Below, piece by piece: positions 33,134 to 42,617 of a DNA stretch of 64,000 bases (its first letter is position 1; every line of letters begins with the position of its first letter). The stretch spans positions 1 through 64,000 of the forward strand of contig NZ_LMUI01000046.1 in NCBI RefSeq assembly GCF_009765995.1, read 5' to 3'. A model generated the notes under the pieces. The model did not search any database. It had not been told where the DNA came from and was given only the letters and a program-made list of their open reading frames with translations. The position numbers and the translations under genes are program-made. Source of the stretch: Methylocapsa sp. S129. Its GTDB lineage: Bacteria > Pseudomonadota > Alphaproteobacteria > Rhizobiales > Beijerinckiaceae.

Positions 33134-33775
33134 TCAGCTCTCGAATGGCGCCCCGAGGATAATGTCGCACACGTTCGGGATCTCAAGACCCGGCACTAGG
33201 CGGCGCCCGAGGTCGGCCAAACCCGTACCGATTGCAGTATGCGGCTTCTTCCTGGCGACCTCGGCCAGCGCCTCCGAAAACGCTTTCTTGAAGCCGAGCC
33301 GCGGGTAGAGCGCGATCGTATCGTCGATCAGTTGAGGTGAGATTTCTTCCATCCGAAATCCCATGACGTCGACAAAGGCGCCGAAGTGGACAAGCGCGAC
33401 CTCAGGCTCCCTAAGTTCGGCAATATCAGCGGCAGAGTGAAGAGCAATAGCATCCCAGACGATGTCGGTTTTAGCTTTTGGATAATCGTGGGCGTGCAGG
33501 AACTTGCTCGCAGCGTCGGCACCGTCAACTTCGAAGCGCTTGTCGGCGGCGTGATGCTCCGAAAGGCCCAGGTCGTGAAGCAATGACGCAACATACACCA
33601 GCTCACGATCGTATTTCATCTCCCGCTTCTTGCCAATGAACTCCCCGAACCACCATGTCCGGTGGACGTGATTTAGGATCGCGTCCGAATGGGCTTGCGC
33701 AGCAAGCGCAGCGGTTTTTCGCGCGAGTCCCGAGTCCGGCGCGACAATGCCTCTGATAGTAACTGGGGCGCTCAC
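33134..33775 (-). CDS. HD-domain protein, cyanamide-hydratase-like (copy 1)
   Basis: 213-aa HD-superfamily metal-dependent hydrolase. H36-V-H38-RTWWFG precedes the HD pair H67-D68 in YVASLLHDLGL, followed by FEVDGADAASKFLHAHDY. This NHVHRT + HDLG pattern is that of cyanamide hydratase-like (urea hydro-lyase) proteins, which hydrate the nitrile of cyanamide; substrate assignment is inference. GTG start with GAGGA upstream. It forms a unit with the GlxA regulator upstream on the same strand; a paralogous pair lies at 59004-61275. Confidence 0.78.
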   Translation of the reverse strand: MSAPVTIRGIVAPDSGLARKTAALAAQAHSDAILNHVHRTWWFGEFIGKKREMKYDRELVYVASLLHDLGLSEHHAADKRFEVDGADAASKFLHAHDYPKAKTDIVWDAIALHSAADIAELREPEVALVHFGAFVDVMGFRMEEISPQLIDDTIALYPRLGFKKAFSEALAEVARKKPHTAIGTGLADLGRRLVPGLEIPNVCDIILGAPFES

Positions 33776-33907
33776 GTGTTGTCCTCGAACATCTGGCTCA
33801 TTTCTGCAAAAATGATATTTCCGCCCACTTGTGGCAGCAATGACAAATACCCCTCGTTTTAGGACAACTGAATTCGCGAGTGTTCCAGCGTCAATTTGGA
33901 CTGCGTC

Positions 33908-34909
33908 TCAAGCGCGCAGGGGCCCAAAACGACTGCGATAGTCCTGAGGAGACACCCTATAAGTTCTCACGAATGCGCGGCGCAGGCGTTCATCGTCGCC
34001 AAAACCGGCGCAATGTGCGACGACATGTATAGGGGCGTGCGCCGACTCGAGAAGGCGTCTGGCCGCTTCAGTGCGGAGCTTCTCAGCCGCCCGCGCCGGG
34101 CTTTCCCCGGTCTCGCGGGTATAGACACGAGCAAAGTTCCGCGGGCTCATCTTTGCCGCTTCCGCCAGCGCGGGAACTGACAGGTCTGCGTTGAGATTGC
34201 CGCGGATCCAATCATGGAGATCACCGAATCTGCCGTGTGCGTCACGCATCTGCCCGCGCAGTTCGGCGCTAAATTGCGACTGGCCGCCTGGCCGCTTCAG
34301 AAAAAGCACCATTCCTCGGGCGACATTGAGCGCGGCCAAATGGTCCAGATCATCCTCGATCATCGCCAGCGCCATGTCGATCCCTGCAGAGACCCCGGCA
34401 GATGTCCAGATATGATCCGAGGTGACAAAAATCGCGTCGGGCTTAACCTTTATGGTCGGATACTGGGCCTCGAGGCGGCTGCAGAAGGCCCAGTGCGTTG
34501 TCGCCTCGCGGCGATCCAGAACCCCAAGCTCGGCGAGAACAAACGCCCCTGTGCAGATAGAGCCCAATCGACGCGGTCGGTCGAGATATTTGGCCAGCTT
34601 GGCTCGGAGCGATACGGTCGCGATGGGCACAATTTCTAGATCGCCGCCCGCAACGAGCAGCGTGTCGACGGAGCTAAGAACTGTTCTATCTAGGCGCACA
34701 GTCTCCAGCTTCACGCCAGTGTCGGTGACGACGGAGCCGCCCGCCTCCGACGCCAGCACGACCTGATAGGCGGGACGACCATTTTCGAAGCGAGCGTCGC
34801 TGAAGGCCTGTAGCGGCCCGGAAATGTCCATCAAGTTGGCTGCCTCGTAAGCGACGATCACAACCTTGCGCGGTATTTGCCGGTCCGATTTGGCAGCTTT
34901 AATGGACAT
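33908..34909 (-). CDS. GlxA-family regulator (DJ-1/PfpI + AraC), copy 1
   Basis: 333-aa regulator. The N-terminal class I amidotransferase-like DJ-1/PfpI domain (VVIVAYEAANLMDISGPLQA; nucleophile elbow GSICTGAFVLAELG) acts as a ligand sensor. The C-terminal AraC-type double HTH reads PALAEAAKMSPRNFARVYTR, then FGDDERLRRAFVRTYRVSPQ. It is upstream of and co-directional with the HD-protein gene, which it probably controls. About 65% of aligned motifs match the second copy at 60187-61275 by eye. Confidence 0.88.
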   Translation of the reverse strand: MSIKAAKSDRQIPRKVVIVAYEAANLMDISGPLQAFSDARFENGRPAYQVVLASEAGGSVVTDTGVKLETVRLDRTVLSSVDTLLVAGGDLEIVPIATVSLRAKLAKYLDRPRRLGSICTGAFVLAELGVLDRREATTHWAFCSRLEAQYPTIKVKPDAIFVTSDHIWTSAGVSAGIDMALAMIEDDLDHLAALNVARGMVLFLKRPGGQSQFSAELRGQMRDAHGRFGDLHDWIRGNLNADLSVPALAEAAKMSPRNFARVYTRETGESPARAAEKLRTEAARRLLESAHAPIHVVAHCAGFGDDERLRRAFVRTYRVSPQDYRSRFGPLRA

Positions 34910-35199
34910 ACCTCTTTTTAAGCCGCCAGGCCCAACGCGTCGAGTGGAAATTGAGGGCGACCTCGCATTTTGCGTTGCCCCTACCGTCGACGTCGACCGC
35001 CCAGAGTCCGTCGGGTCGCTTCGTAGCGCAGGCGCACGCGGCTGTCCCGCACCTCTGGGTGGCCGGGGTGCACATCTGATCTTCTAAGCTGACTTCGACA
35101 ACCGCTTGGAGGCACTTCGAAACCGCGGTCAATTCGAGGTTAGAACGTTAGAACGCGACCCTGGTTCGATCACTCCAAATCCTCGGACACAGCCGCGCG
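34910..35199. other. Intergenic region, decayed sequence
   Basis: No intact frame and no family match that I can defend. The promoter of the GlxA gene must lie at its left end. The remainder may be the eroded body of the amidase whose C-terminus follows. Confidence 0.35.
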
Positions 35200-35312
35200 C
35201 GCCGATCGCATTCCAATTCGTCGGAAGGCATTTCGATGAAGCTGCCTTTATTCGGGCAGCTTCTGCCTTTCAAGCAGTCACCGACTGGCACAAACAGAGG
35301 CCGTCGCTCTGA
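35200..35312 (+). pseudogene. Amidase-signature enzyme, C-terminal fragment
   Basis: The plus strand reads APIAFQFVGRHFDEAAFIRA then SAFQAVTDWHKQRPSL, ending at a stop. This is the typical end of amidase-signature proteins (compare GMPIAVQFVAPHFQEELLVR in the intact amidase at 51420-52811). The catalytic part is gone. Confidence 0.72.
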
Positions 35313-35407
35313 TCGTTGGTCGGGTGCTATAGTCGCGGCCATCTGCCGATATCTATTGGTGTTCGTCGCTCAAGGCTCACAGTCCTTGGCAGGGCGCCGA
35401 ACAACTG

Positions 35408-37129
35408 CTACGCGCGCGCCTCGGCTAAGTGCCGAGCAGCGATGTAGCCAAATGTCATCGCTGGTCCGAGAGTGGTCCCACCGCCGACGTAGTTTCCGCC
35501 AAACACACTCGCGTTGTCGTTACCAACGGCATAAAGACCAAGCACGGGCTCACCATCGGAGTTCAAGACCCGAGAATATCGATCGGTCTTCAAACCGATG
35601 AATGTTCCGAGATCGCCCGGGAAGACCCTAATCGCATAGAAAGGTCCCTGCTCGACTGGCGCAACGCACGGGTTAGGTTTGTGGTCGGGATCACCCAAAT
35701 AGCGGTTATACGCCGTGGTGCCCTTACCGAATTGCGGATCCTGCCCAGCGCGTGCGTGCACGTTGTAGTCAACCACCGTCTTCTTAAAGTTCGCGACATC
35801 GATGCCGGCCGCAGTGGCCAGGTCATCAAGAGTTTTGCCCTTCAAGAGATAGCCCGAACGCACGTGGTGCGAGTAGGGCAATGGGTAGGGCTTTACGAAC
35901 CCCATCCCATAACGCCTCAAAGCTGCATGATCGCAAATCAGGAATGCCGAGCAGTCTGCTGTATCCTGACACACATGAATCATCGCGGAGATGAAATCGA
36001 AATAGGAATTCCCTTCGTTAACAAAGCGAAGTCCCTTCCTGGTCACTGCGATAATCCCCGGCTTTTGACGGTCGATGAAATGGGGAAACAGGCCCGTCGT
36101 TCCGTCGCGATGAGGAACCTTTGATACAACGGCCCAAGCGGCGGGACTGCCGACGGCCGAATTAATCTCCCCGCCAGCCGCCTCTCCCAGTCGAATACCA
36201 TCGCCAGTGCTCGCCGGTGACGTCGGCGACCAGTGTTCGGAGCCATTCAGAAGGTGCGGATATAGTTTCGCTCGGCGCGCCATATCATGTGGGAAACCGC
36301 CGGCGGCGAGAACAACGCCGCGACGAGCAGTCAGCGAAACCCTCTTTCCCTCGCGTTCCACCACGACGCCAGTGACCGTTCTTTGGCCGTCCTCTTGAAG
36401 CTCCTTAACTGGTGACGACAGCCAGATAGGAATATTCAAATCGAAGACAGCTTTAGCCAATCTTCCCGCCAACGCATTTCCGTTTGTCAATCGCATACCG
36501 CGGCCATGGAACGCCAAGTCGCGCGCATATTTCAGCAGAAGACCCGCTACGATGAAAATCGACTTGATAGAGCGCGTCGCGTTGAGAAAGTGCCGGATTT
36601 CCTTGTTCGAACCCAGCATCATCCCCAGCAATGTGATTTCCGGAAGTGGCGGACGGAGTGTCTTTATCCGTCCACCGAGCTCTCGTCCGTCGAATGGTTG
36701 GGCGCAAATCGACCGGCCACCAACAACGCCCCCTGGTGCCTCAGCGTGGTAGTCTGCGAAAGTTGGTCCGAGATAGAACTTAACTGCGGTCTCTTTGTGG
36801 AAGAAGTCGACCATCTTTGGACCGTTGTCGAGGAACGCGTTGACGCGACTCTCGTCAAAATAGTTTCCCGCCTCGTGGCGCAAATAGGTGTAAGCGGCCT
36901 CTCGAGTGTCCTTGATTCCCTCCTCCTTGGCTAACGAATTACATGGAATCCAAAGCCATCCGCCAGACCTGGCGGTCGTCCCACCATATACGGGCTCCTT
37001 CTCCACGATCGCGACGCTCAGACCTAGCGAGCGAGCGGTGATCGCGGCCGACAGTCCCCCTGCGCCGGCGCCAACGACGATCACGTCATAGACGCCCATG
37101 TCATCCGACTGTATTTGTGCTTCCGTCAT
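35408..37129 (-). CDS. FAD-dependent dehydrogenase, 3-ketosteroid-delta1-dehydrogenase-like
   Basis: 573-aa flavoprotein of the fumarate reductase/KstD superfamily. N-terminal dinucleotide fold YDVIVVGAGAGGLSAAITAR, then VEKEPVYGGTTARSGGWLWI. The C-terminal FAD-binding end reads YAVGNDNASVFGGNYVGGG then LGPAMTFGYIAARHLAE. KstD-type enzymes desaturate ring ketones; related enzymes act on other substrates, and the one here is unknown. Length fits the family (about 560-580). Confidence 0.85.
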   Translation of the reverse strand: MTEAQIQSDDMGVYDVIVVGAGAGGLSAAITARSLGLSVAIVEKEPVYGGTTARSGGWLWIPCNSLAKEEGIKDTREAAYTYLRHEAGNYFDESRVNAFLDNGPKMVDFFHKETAVKFYLGPTFADYHAEAPGGVVGGRSICAQPFDGRELGGRIKTLRPPLPEITLLGMMLGSNKEIRHFLNATRSIKSIFIVAGLLLKYARDLAFHGRGMRLTNGNALAGRLAKAVFDLNIPIWLSSPVKELQEDGQRTVTGVVVEREGKRVSLTARRGVVLAAGGFPHDMARRAKLYPHLLNGSEHWSPTSPASTGDGIRLGEAAGGEINSAVGSPAAWAVVSKVPHRDGTTGLFPHFIDRQKPGIIAVTRKGLRFVNEGNSYFDFISAMIHVCQDTADCSAFLICDHAALRRYGMGFVKPYPLPYSHHVRSGYLLKGKTLDDLATAAGIDVANFKKTVVDYNVHARAGQDPQFGKGTTAYNRYLGDPDHKPNPCVAPVEQGPFYAIRVFPGDLGTFIGLKTDRYSRVLNSDGEPVLGLYAVGNDNASVFGGNYVGGGTTLGPAMTFGYIAARHLAEARA

Positions 37130-37436
37130 CTAATCTCACCGCCATTTCTCAAAGCCCAACCGACAACGACGAAACGACGGTACGGCCGATTCGTGCCATT
37201 TGCGATTGACGAATTCATTTGTTATAAGAGAATTGCTCGCCACTTTCAAGCGGGGCGGCTTTTGCAAAAGCCAAGCTCATTGAGGACTCTGCGCGCTCGC
37301 AATTTCAGGCAGCTCAGTCAATCCGGAAGGATCAGCTTTATGTCGCTCGTGGGACGTTGGTCATCCAGATCCGCGATGATCAATCCCGACGCCAGTATCT
37401 TTGAGTTCATATGAAAATTGACCGGATCAACAAGGA
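37130..37436. other. Divergent promoter region
   Basis: Gap between the minus-strand flavoprotein gene and the plus-strand SnoaL-like gene. No coding frame with family similarity. It should carry promoters for both directions; I cannot define the boxes. Confidence 0.35.
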
Positions 37437-37439
37437 CTC

Positions 37440-37907
37440 ATGGCCATGATGACATCTGAAGAAACCAAGGCGTTTGTTCTCCGAGCCTTCGACACTCTCT
37501 TCAACAAGCGGGATTATGCCGAAGCGGCGGAGTTCTGGTCTGAGACCTATATCCAGCACAGCCCACAGGTCGAGCCTGGGCGAGACGGTCTACTCAACTT
37601 GGTCCGCAGTCTCCCAGAAACGATGAAATACGAGAACCAGCTCATCGTCGTTGAGGGCAGCTATGTAATACTGCATGGACGATTTAGCGGGATGGGCCGC
37701 TCTCGGGCATCGGTCGCAGCCAACGTCTTGCGGATCGAGGAAGGACGACTGGCGGAACATTGGGATGTGTTCCAGGACGAAGCGACTGCGGCGGAATCGA
37801 AAAGCGGCCTGCCGATGTTCGGCAATTCATTCGCTGCACTTGATCGCCAGCCTGCACCCACCGCAGTGGGATTGTCGCTGGCGATTGAAGAAAGCAAGGG
37901 ATCGTGA
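37440..37907 (+). CDS. SnoaL-like / NTF2-like protein
   Basis: 155-aa protein of the SnoaL-like NTF2 fold: FDTLFNKRDYAEAAEFWSET, YIQHSPQVEPGRDGLLNLV, and the closing RIEEGRLAEHWDVFQDEA. Members include small isomerases and cyclases or uncharacterised detoxification proteins. The C-terminal 25 residues extend beyond the fold. The ATG at 37440 is closest to AAGGA; ATGs at 37446 and 37449 are alternatives. Confidence 0.8.
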   Translation: MAMMTSEETKAFVLRAFDTLFNKRDYAEAAEFWSETYIQHSPQVEPGRDGLLNLVRSLPETMKYENQLIVVEGSYVILHGRFSGMGRSRASVAANVLRIEEGRLAEHWDVFQDEATAAESKSGLPMFGNSFAALDRQPAPTAVGLSLAIEESKGS

Positions 37908-38602
37908 CGCGGCCGCATGAAGCGCTCAACGCCCCCCGAGAAAGACGTCGCGGCCTTGTTAGCCAAAGCGACGAATCCTGATCACAACTCTTATCGTACA
38001 AACGAAGAGTGGCTCCCGCGCGACGGGCTAGGCGAGGCATTTGAGTCGATCGATTTGGCTGTCCCGGCCTATGCTGTACGATCGAGGATATCCGGCTGCT
38101 CGGCGACCAAATCGAGGTGCGTCGCAAGGCGACCGGAACGCCAACCGGACGAAACCGACTGGCAAGACCTTCAACACATTGACGATAAGAGCCCCTGTTT
38201 GACCCACTCGCCAGATTCAAAGCAAACAACGGTCCTAGATCGAGCGGCCCGCACCCCGGAAAAACGATCATCCAAAGCGGATCCACGGAAATCCTAGACC
38301 ATCGTTTTCCCCTTTCCCACGAAAGTATCTTCATCGACACGAAGAAGAACGCCAATGCGATATGGCAGAAATCGAGGTCAATATGTCATTCCCTCCGTGA
38401 GCGACTCCCTCTAGCCTAGTAGACGCCGACATCGATAGAGACGGGCGATGCCCGAGTAACTTCCGCGGACAAGCCTACCATCTAGCACTCTTCGTACGGC
38501 TCTTTCTTGGAGGCGCGTCATCTTTGGCGCCCAGTAGGTCGAGGCCTACTCCCCCAAGCTCTCTCAATCCCAAGCCAGCCCAAGCGGAGATCGGACACGA
38601 CC
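37908..38602. other. Decayed region with possible second SnoaL-like remnant
   Basis: No intact gene. Around 38070-38170 one plus-strand frame reads TIEDIRLLGDQIEVRRKATG then TPTGRNRL, resembling the middle of SnoaL-like ester cyclases (TIEDIIAEGDKVVVRW-type), so it may be a frameshifted paralogue of the preceding gene. The last 100 bp hold the promoter region of the alpha/beta hydrolase gene. Confidence 0.4.
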
Positions 38603-39502
38603 ATGTTTTCTGTCAATCGCCGGAACCTACTCGCTCAAGCTCTCACACTCGCGATCCTGCAACCTCTCTCGATCGCAATGGCGCAATCCTCACGGAATAC
38701 GGACAACACCATGGCTTTCCTCAATCGAAAACTGCACGTCGACGGACTCGAGTTCAACGTACGAGATATTGGAGTCAAGGAGCCCGCCTTAGTGTTCATT
38801 CACTACATGGGCGGGGCGGGACGAACGTGGGACCTGGTTGCAGAGCGACTGTCTGAGCGCCACCGCTGTGTTGCCCCGGACCTTCGCGGTTGGGGTGAAT
38901 CGGACAAGAACGCGACCAACTATGACCTGAATACTCAAGCCGATGACATCGCCGCCATCATTCAATCGCTTGGGATTTCGCAATACATCCTCGTCGGTCA
39001 ATCGATGGGTGGAAAGATCGCGCAAATCCTCGGAGCGCGCAGGCCGTCAGGCCTTAAGGGCCTCGTCCTAGTTGCGCCGGCTCCTCCGACCCCGATGGAA
39101 GTCCCGCAAGAGCAGAAGGACGCTTACTTGAAAAGCTATCTGAGTGCGGAAGGACTTGAGACCGCACTTACGGTTCTTACTCATCGGCAGCTTTCCGCAG
39201 AATTGCGACAACAGGTGATCGACGATACCCTTCGGGGCGCGGTCGCAGCAAAACGCGCTTGGTTTGACAAAGGTATGTCGCTCGATATCCGAGATCTAGT
39301 GGCCAACATCAACGTTCCTACCACGGTCATCGTCGGAGACGCCGATAAGGTCGAGAACGAACCTGGGTTGCGACGCGAGCTCGGGAGCCGCATTAAAGGG
39401 ACCGAATTCATCATCCTGCCGGGCGTTGGGCATTTGTCGCCACTAGAGGCGCCGGACGAACTGGCGGCCGCTATCACGACGGCGATCGCGAGGACGCCAT
39501 AG
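38603..39502 (+). CDS. Exported alpha/beta hydrolase
   Basis: 299-aa hydrolase. The N-terminal 32 residues look like a signal peptide (RRNLLAQALTLAILQPLSIA), with RR before the hydrophobic core, so Tat export is possible. Fold landmarks: oxyanion region VFIHYMGGAGRTWD, nucleophile elbow GQSMGG, acid-bearing strand TTVIVGDADKV, and catalytic His in LPGVGHLSPLEAP. Substrate unknown. An upstream in-frame extension from 38507 lacks sense. Confidence 0.85.
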   Translation: MFSVNRRNLLAQALTLAILQPLSIAMAQSSRNTDNTMAFLNRKLHVDGLEFNVRDIGVKEPALVFIHYMGGAGRTWDLVAERLSERHRCVAPDLRGWGESDKNATNYDLNTQADDIAAIIQSLGISQYILVGQSMGGKIAQILGARRPSGLKGLVLVAPAPPTPMEVPQEQKDAYLKSYLSAEGLETALTVLTHRQLSAELRQQVIDDTLRGAVAAKRAWFDKGMSLDIRDLVANINVPTTVIVGDADKVENEPGLRRELGSRIKGTEFIILPGVGHLSPLEAPDELAAAITTAIARTP

Positions 39503-39704
39503 CACGGGACGCGCATCGCGGCATCTGCGCCGCGATGCGCGAATGCCGCCGGCGGGACTATTGATTGTCGGGGGCGTTGATCAGGGCCTAACCAACGAAA
39601 CGGGAAATCCGCGATGCTTTGTCGGAAGGACGCGGGTTCGCATGACTTCGTCGAAGGCGAGTCGTGGCGGTCGATCCTCACGATGAAACCGATCTGCAAA
39701 GGTC

Positions 39705-40310
39705 TTGGGAGGCAAAGCCTTTAAGAGCATTGATTTCGATCTACGAGCCGGAGAGGTCCACGGGCTGATCGGCGGGAACGGCGCGGGCAAGTCAACTCTT
39801 ATCGCGATCGCTTCTGGCGCCCTTCGGCCGGATTCTGGCTCAATGAAAATTGCCTCGCAATTTTGTTGATGGCGATCCGGATCAGGCCCAAGAGCTTGGA
39901 CTGGCAACCGTCCGTCAAGGGCCCTTATGCCCGCCCTTACTGTTGCGGAAACTCTCATTCTTGGATTACCTGCATCTCGACGTCCCCACATTCGGACGCT
40001 TCAAGTATGGGTCGAGGAAGACCTGGGATTTGGTACCAAGGATCGAGTCGCGTCAGTCAATCCAGAGCTGCGCTTTAATGTCCAAATTGCACAAGCTCTG
40101 GCCTGTGACCCAGAGATACTCGTGCTTGATGAGCCTGCAGCTCCACAGATCGGTGAAGTAGCAACGTTCGCATCGGGCGAATCACGGCTCGTGGAGCGGC
40201 CGTCATATACATTTCCCAGCGCATCCGCGAAGTACGCGCGATTGCCGGCCGTCTCAGCGTGTTGCGCGATGGCCAATTGCAAGGAACCTACCTCGCTAGA
40301 GGCCTCTGAC
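39705..40310 (+). pseudogene. Sugar-type ABC ATPase, frameshifted remnant
   Basis: Successive frames read GKAFKSIDFDLRAGEVHGLI then GNGAGKSTLIAIASGALRPD, then QAQELGLATVRQ, LTVAETLILGLPASR, DRVASVNPELRFNVQIAQAL, CDPEILVLDEPA, and finally ISQRIREVRAIAGRLSVLRD. This matches the first ATPase half of RbsA-like proteins and of the intact gene at 43616-46090, but with at least three frameshifts and no second half. Dead paralogue. Confidence 0.82.
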
Positions 40311-40401
40311 CGGCTCCAGCTCTTCCCGCCTGCATTTACCTGCGCCGTCGCCATCTCCGTGGCATCATCGGCATCTTTGCCGGAACTAGCCATCGCGACT
40401 G

Positions 40402-41046
40402 CTATACGGCTTCGCAGGGGTTTTGAGGGTATGCAGTGCTGAACGCGGGAAGCGCTTCGCAGACTGCTTTAGTCGACCGGACCCTTGGCAGGTCGGCTGT
40501 TTCCACTCCCCATCGATCGGCGTTGTACATCTGAGGAACCAGGCAGATGTCAGCAATGGTGGGTGTCGGCCCATAACAGAAGGCGTCCGATGGAAGCCGG
40601 TTCAGCATTCCCTCGACTGCGACCAATCCATCCCGGATAAACTTCCGCATCCATGCAATTCTGGCCCTGTCGTCCCCACCAGTGATCGATTGGACGTGGG
40701 CCACGACGGAGAGATTGCAGATCGGATGGATCTCCATCGCGATAGCGTGAGCCACGGCACGGACCTGTGATCGCGAGAACGGATCTTTTGGCAGCAACGT
40801 ACTGCCAGGAGTGATCTCGTGGAGGTATTCGATGATCGCAAGCGACTGAGTGAGATCATGTCCGTCTATCCGGAGCGTCGGAACCAACCCTTGCGGATTC
40901 CGCGCAAGATTCTCCGGCGTCCGCTGCTCGTGTGCTAGTAAGTTTACGGACACGATTGTGTGTGGCAGTCGAAGCAGATTCAGGGCGATCCGCACCCTAA
41001 AGCTTGAAGACGACCGCCAGTAGTCGAACAAAACCGACTCACTCAT
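40402..41046 (-). CDS. maiA: Maleylacetoacetate isomerase (zeta-class GST)
   Basis: 214-aa GST fold. The zeta-class signature SSSSFRVRIALNL, with Ser-rich active site, is at residues 12-24, followed by NPQGLVPTLRIDG, LTQSLAIIEYLHE and the C-terminal helical domain (CYGPTPTIADICLVPQMYNA). It isomerises maleylacetoacetate or maleylpyruvate using glutathione in homogentisate or gentisate degradation. AAGGAG precedes the ATG at 41046. Upstream on the same strand are an MBL hydrolase and a dead fumarylacetoacetase, the next enzyme of that pathway. Confidence 0.88.
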   Translation of the reverse strand: MSESVLFDYWRSSSSFRVRIALNLLRLPHTIVSVNLLAHEQRTPENLARNPQGLVPTLRIDGHDLTQSLAIIEYLHEITPGSTLLPKDPFSRSQVRAVAHAIAMEIHPICNLSVVAHVQSITGGDDRARIAWMRKFIRDGLVAVEGMLNRLPSDAFCYGPTPTIADICLVPQMYNADRWGVETADLPRVRSTKAVCEALPAFSTAYPQNPCEAV

Positions 41047-41058
41047 ATGCGCTCCTTT

Positions 41059-42009
41059 TCATCCTTGAAGCCGGTCCCACATTTCCCGATCACGCTGCGC
41101 CGTCCATATCCTGGGCGTGTCGAGTCCGAGCGCCTCGTCATAAGCACGTGCGACGTTGAACGGGAGGCAATGTTCGTATATCGCGTAGGACGCGAATTTC
41201 GGATCGCATTCCGCACGGCACGCGTCCCACGCTTCCTTCAACGAGCCACCGCCACGAGCAACTCGCGAGACCGGACGATAGGTCGACGTTACAAAGTCAG
41301 CCGTGTTGTCGAGTGCAGAGTTCACTTGCTCGGCGCCCACAAGAGCGCTGCCACGGCCTGGCGCGATCGCGGTCGGCTGGATCTCACGGATAGCGGCCAG
41401 GGTCTGGGGCCAATCCCCGAAATGCGCGTCGCCACAGTAGCAGGCAGAATGGTATTCGACGATATCGCCAGTGAACAGGACGTTTTCGTCAGGCACATGA
41501 GCGACAATGTCCCCAGCCGTGTGAGCGCGCCCGAGAGAGCGCAGGTCGACACGGCGCTTGCCGAGGTAGAGAATCATGCGATCACTGAAGGTCAGAGTCG
41601 GCCAAGTCAGGCCTGGAATGGATGCGTGGCCTTGGAAAAGACGGGGGAACCGGCCGAACTCGGAATCCCAGTCTTCTTGACCCCGTTCGACGATCATGGA
41701 CCGGCACTTCTCGGAGGAAATCACCTCGGAGGCGTTGAACGCGGACGCGCCGAGCACCCGCACAGCGTGATAGTGTGTCAGGACGACATACTTGATCGGT
41801 CTGTCAGTGACAGAGCGAATTTTCTCGACGACGAGACTTGCGAGACGGGGTGTCGCCTGGGCGTCGACAATCATCACGGAGTTGTCGCCGATGATGACGC
41901 CAGTGTTGGGATCGCCCTCGGCTGTGAACGCCCATAGGTCCCGTCCGATCTCGGTGAAGGAACATTTTTTTTCGGTCAGGTCGCCCTGAGATGCGAAAGC
42001 TTTGGCCAC
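41059..42009 (-). CDS. MBL-fold metallo-hydrolase with altered HxHxDH motif
   Basis: 316-aa metallo-beta-lactamase-fold protein. VMIVDAQATPRL starts the fold. The metal site reads THYHAVRVLGA (H79, H81, then V83-R84 where Asp-His is usual); later ligands are in RAHTAGDIVAHVPDENVLFTG. This THYHAVRVLGA variant occurs in a known subgroup of MBL enzymes with unclear substrates. GTG start at 42009 after AAGGAG. It precedes maiA by 12 nt, so they form an operon. Confidence 0.8.
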   Translation of the reverse strand: MAKAFASQGDLTEKKCSFTEIGRDLWAFTAEGDPNTGVIIGDNSVMIVDAQATPRLASLVVEKIRSVTDRPIKYVVLTHYHAVRVLGASAFNASEVISSEKCRSMIVERGQEDWDSEFGRFPRLFQGHASIPGLTWPTLTFSDRMILYLGKRRVDLRSLGRAHTAGDIVAHVPDENVLFTGDIVEYHSACYCGDAHFGDWPQTLAAIREIQPTAIAPGRGSALVGAEQVNSALDNTADFVTSTYRPVSRVARGGGSLKEAWDACRAECDPKFASYAIYEHCLPFNVARAYDEALGLDTPRIWTAQRDREMWDRLQG

Positions 42010-42060
42010 GGGTTCTCCTTCTCGCTGAGACAGCGATTGCAGCGTTTCCAGATGTTTCGT

Positions 42061-42540
42061 CTACTTCTTGCTACCAGCGCCGTTCGGCCGGCGCGGGGAG
42101 AATTCTGCCCACGCACTCGCCAGACCCGACGCGGTAACTGCCGCCCTCAGCCCAACGGAACTCTGTGCCCACGCTGAACGCATGCTGGCGCAAGGCGGAG
42201 AAGTTCGCATAGCCGGCGACATCGAACGGCAGATGCAACTGCGCCCGGTGCGCCGGGACGAGCGCATACCTTCGTAGCGCATCGTTAGAGCCCAGTGCAT
42301 CGTCACCGCCCTCCATTAGCGGGGACGTGAGCCTGGTGCGAATCTGCTCCAAGCTTCCGGACCAAAGGCCATGAACGCATCTAGGGATTCGCTTCCGAAA
42401 ACCTGGTATTTTACCGTGTCGATCATCTGGTCTCCGATGGCGGCCACGCATCGAAAGGGGGAATTACTGACGCTGAAGATGTTGTACGGCAGATTCTGGA
42501 CCGGGAAATGGCAGCCCCGTTCGTTGGTCGATTGATCCAA
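42061..42540 (-). pseudogene. Fumarylacetoacetase, frameshifted N-terminal remnant
   Basis: The minus strand from 42540 reads HFPVQNLPYNIFSV, AAIGDQMID and LDAFMAFGPEAW. It shifts frame near 42350 to LEQIRTRLTSPL and AQLHLPFDVAGYANFSALRQ then HAFSVGTEFR, and shifts again to end in SPRRPNGAGSKK. These match the N-terminal third of fumarylacetoacetate hydrolase (HFPIQNLPYGVFS; MHLPFDIADYVDFYASREHA). The catalytic C-terminal domain is absent. Confidence 0.75.
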
Positions 42541-42617
42541 CTACGCTGTTTCACGACTGCATCCGTACCTTTTGGACTGTGAGCACCGCGACGGCGCGCT
42601 ACTGAGTCGGAAGCCGA

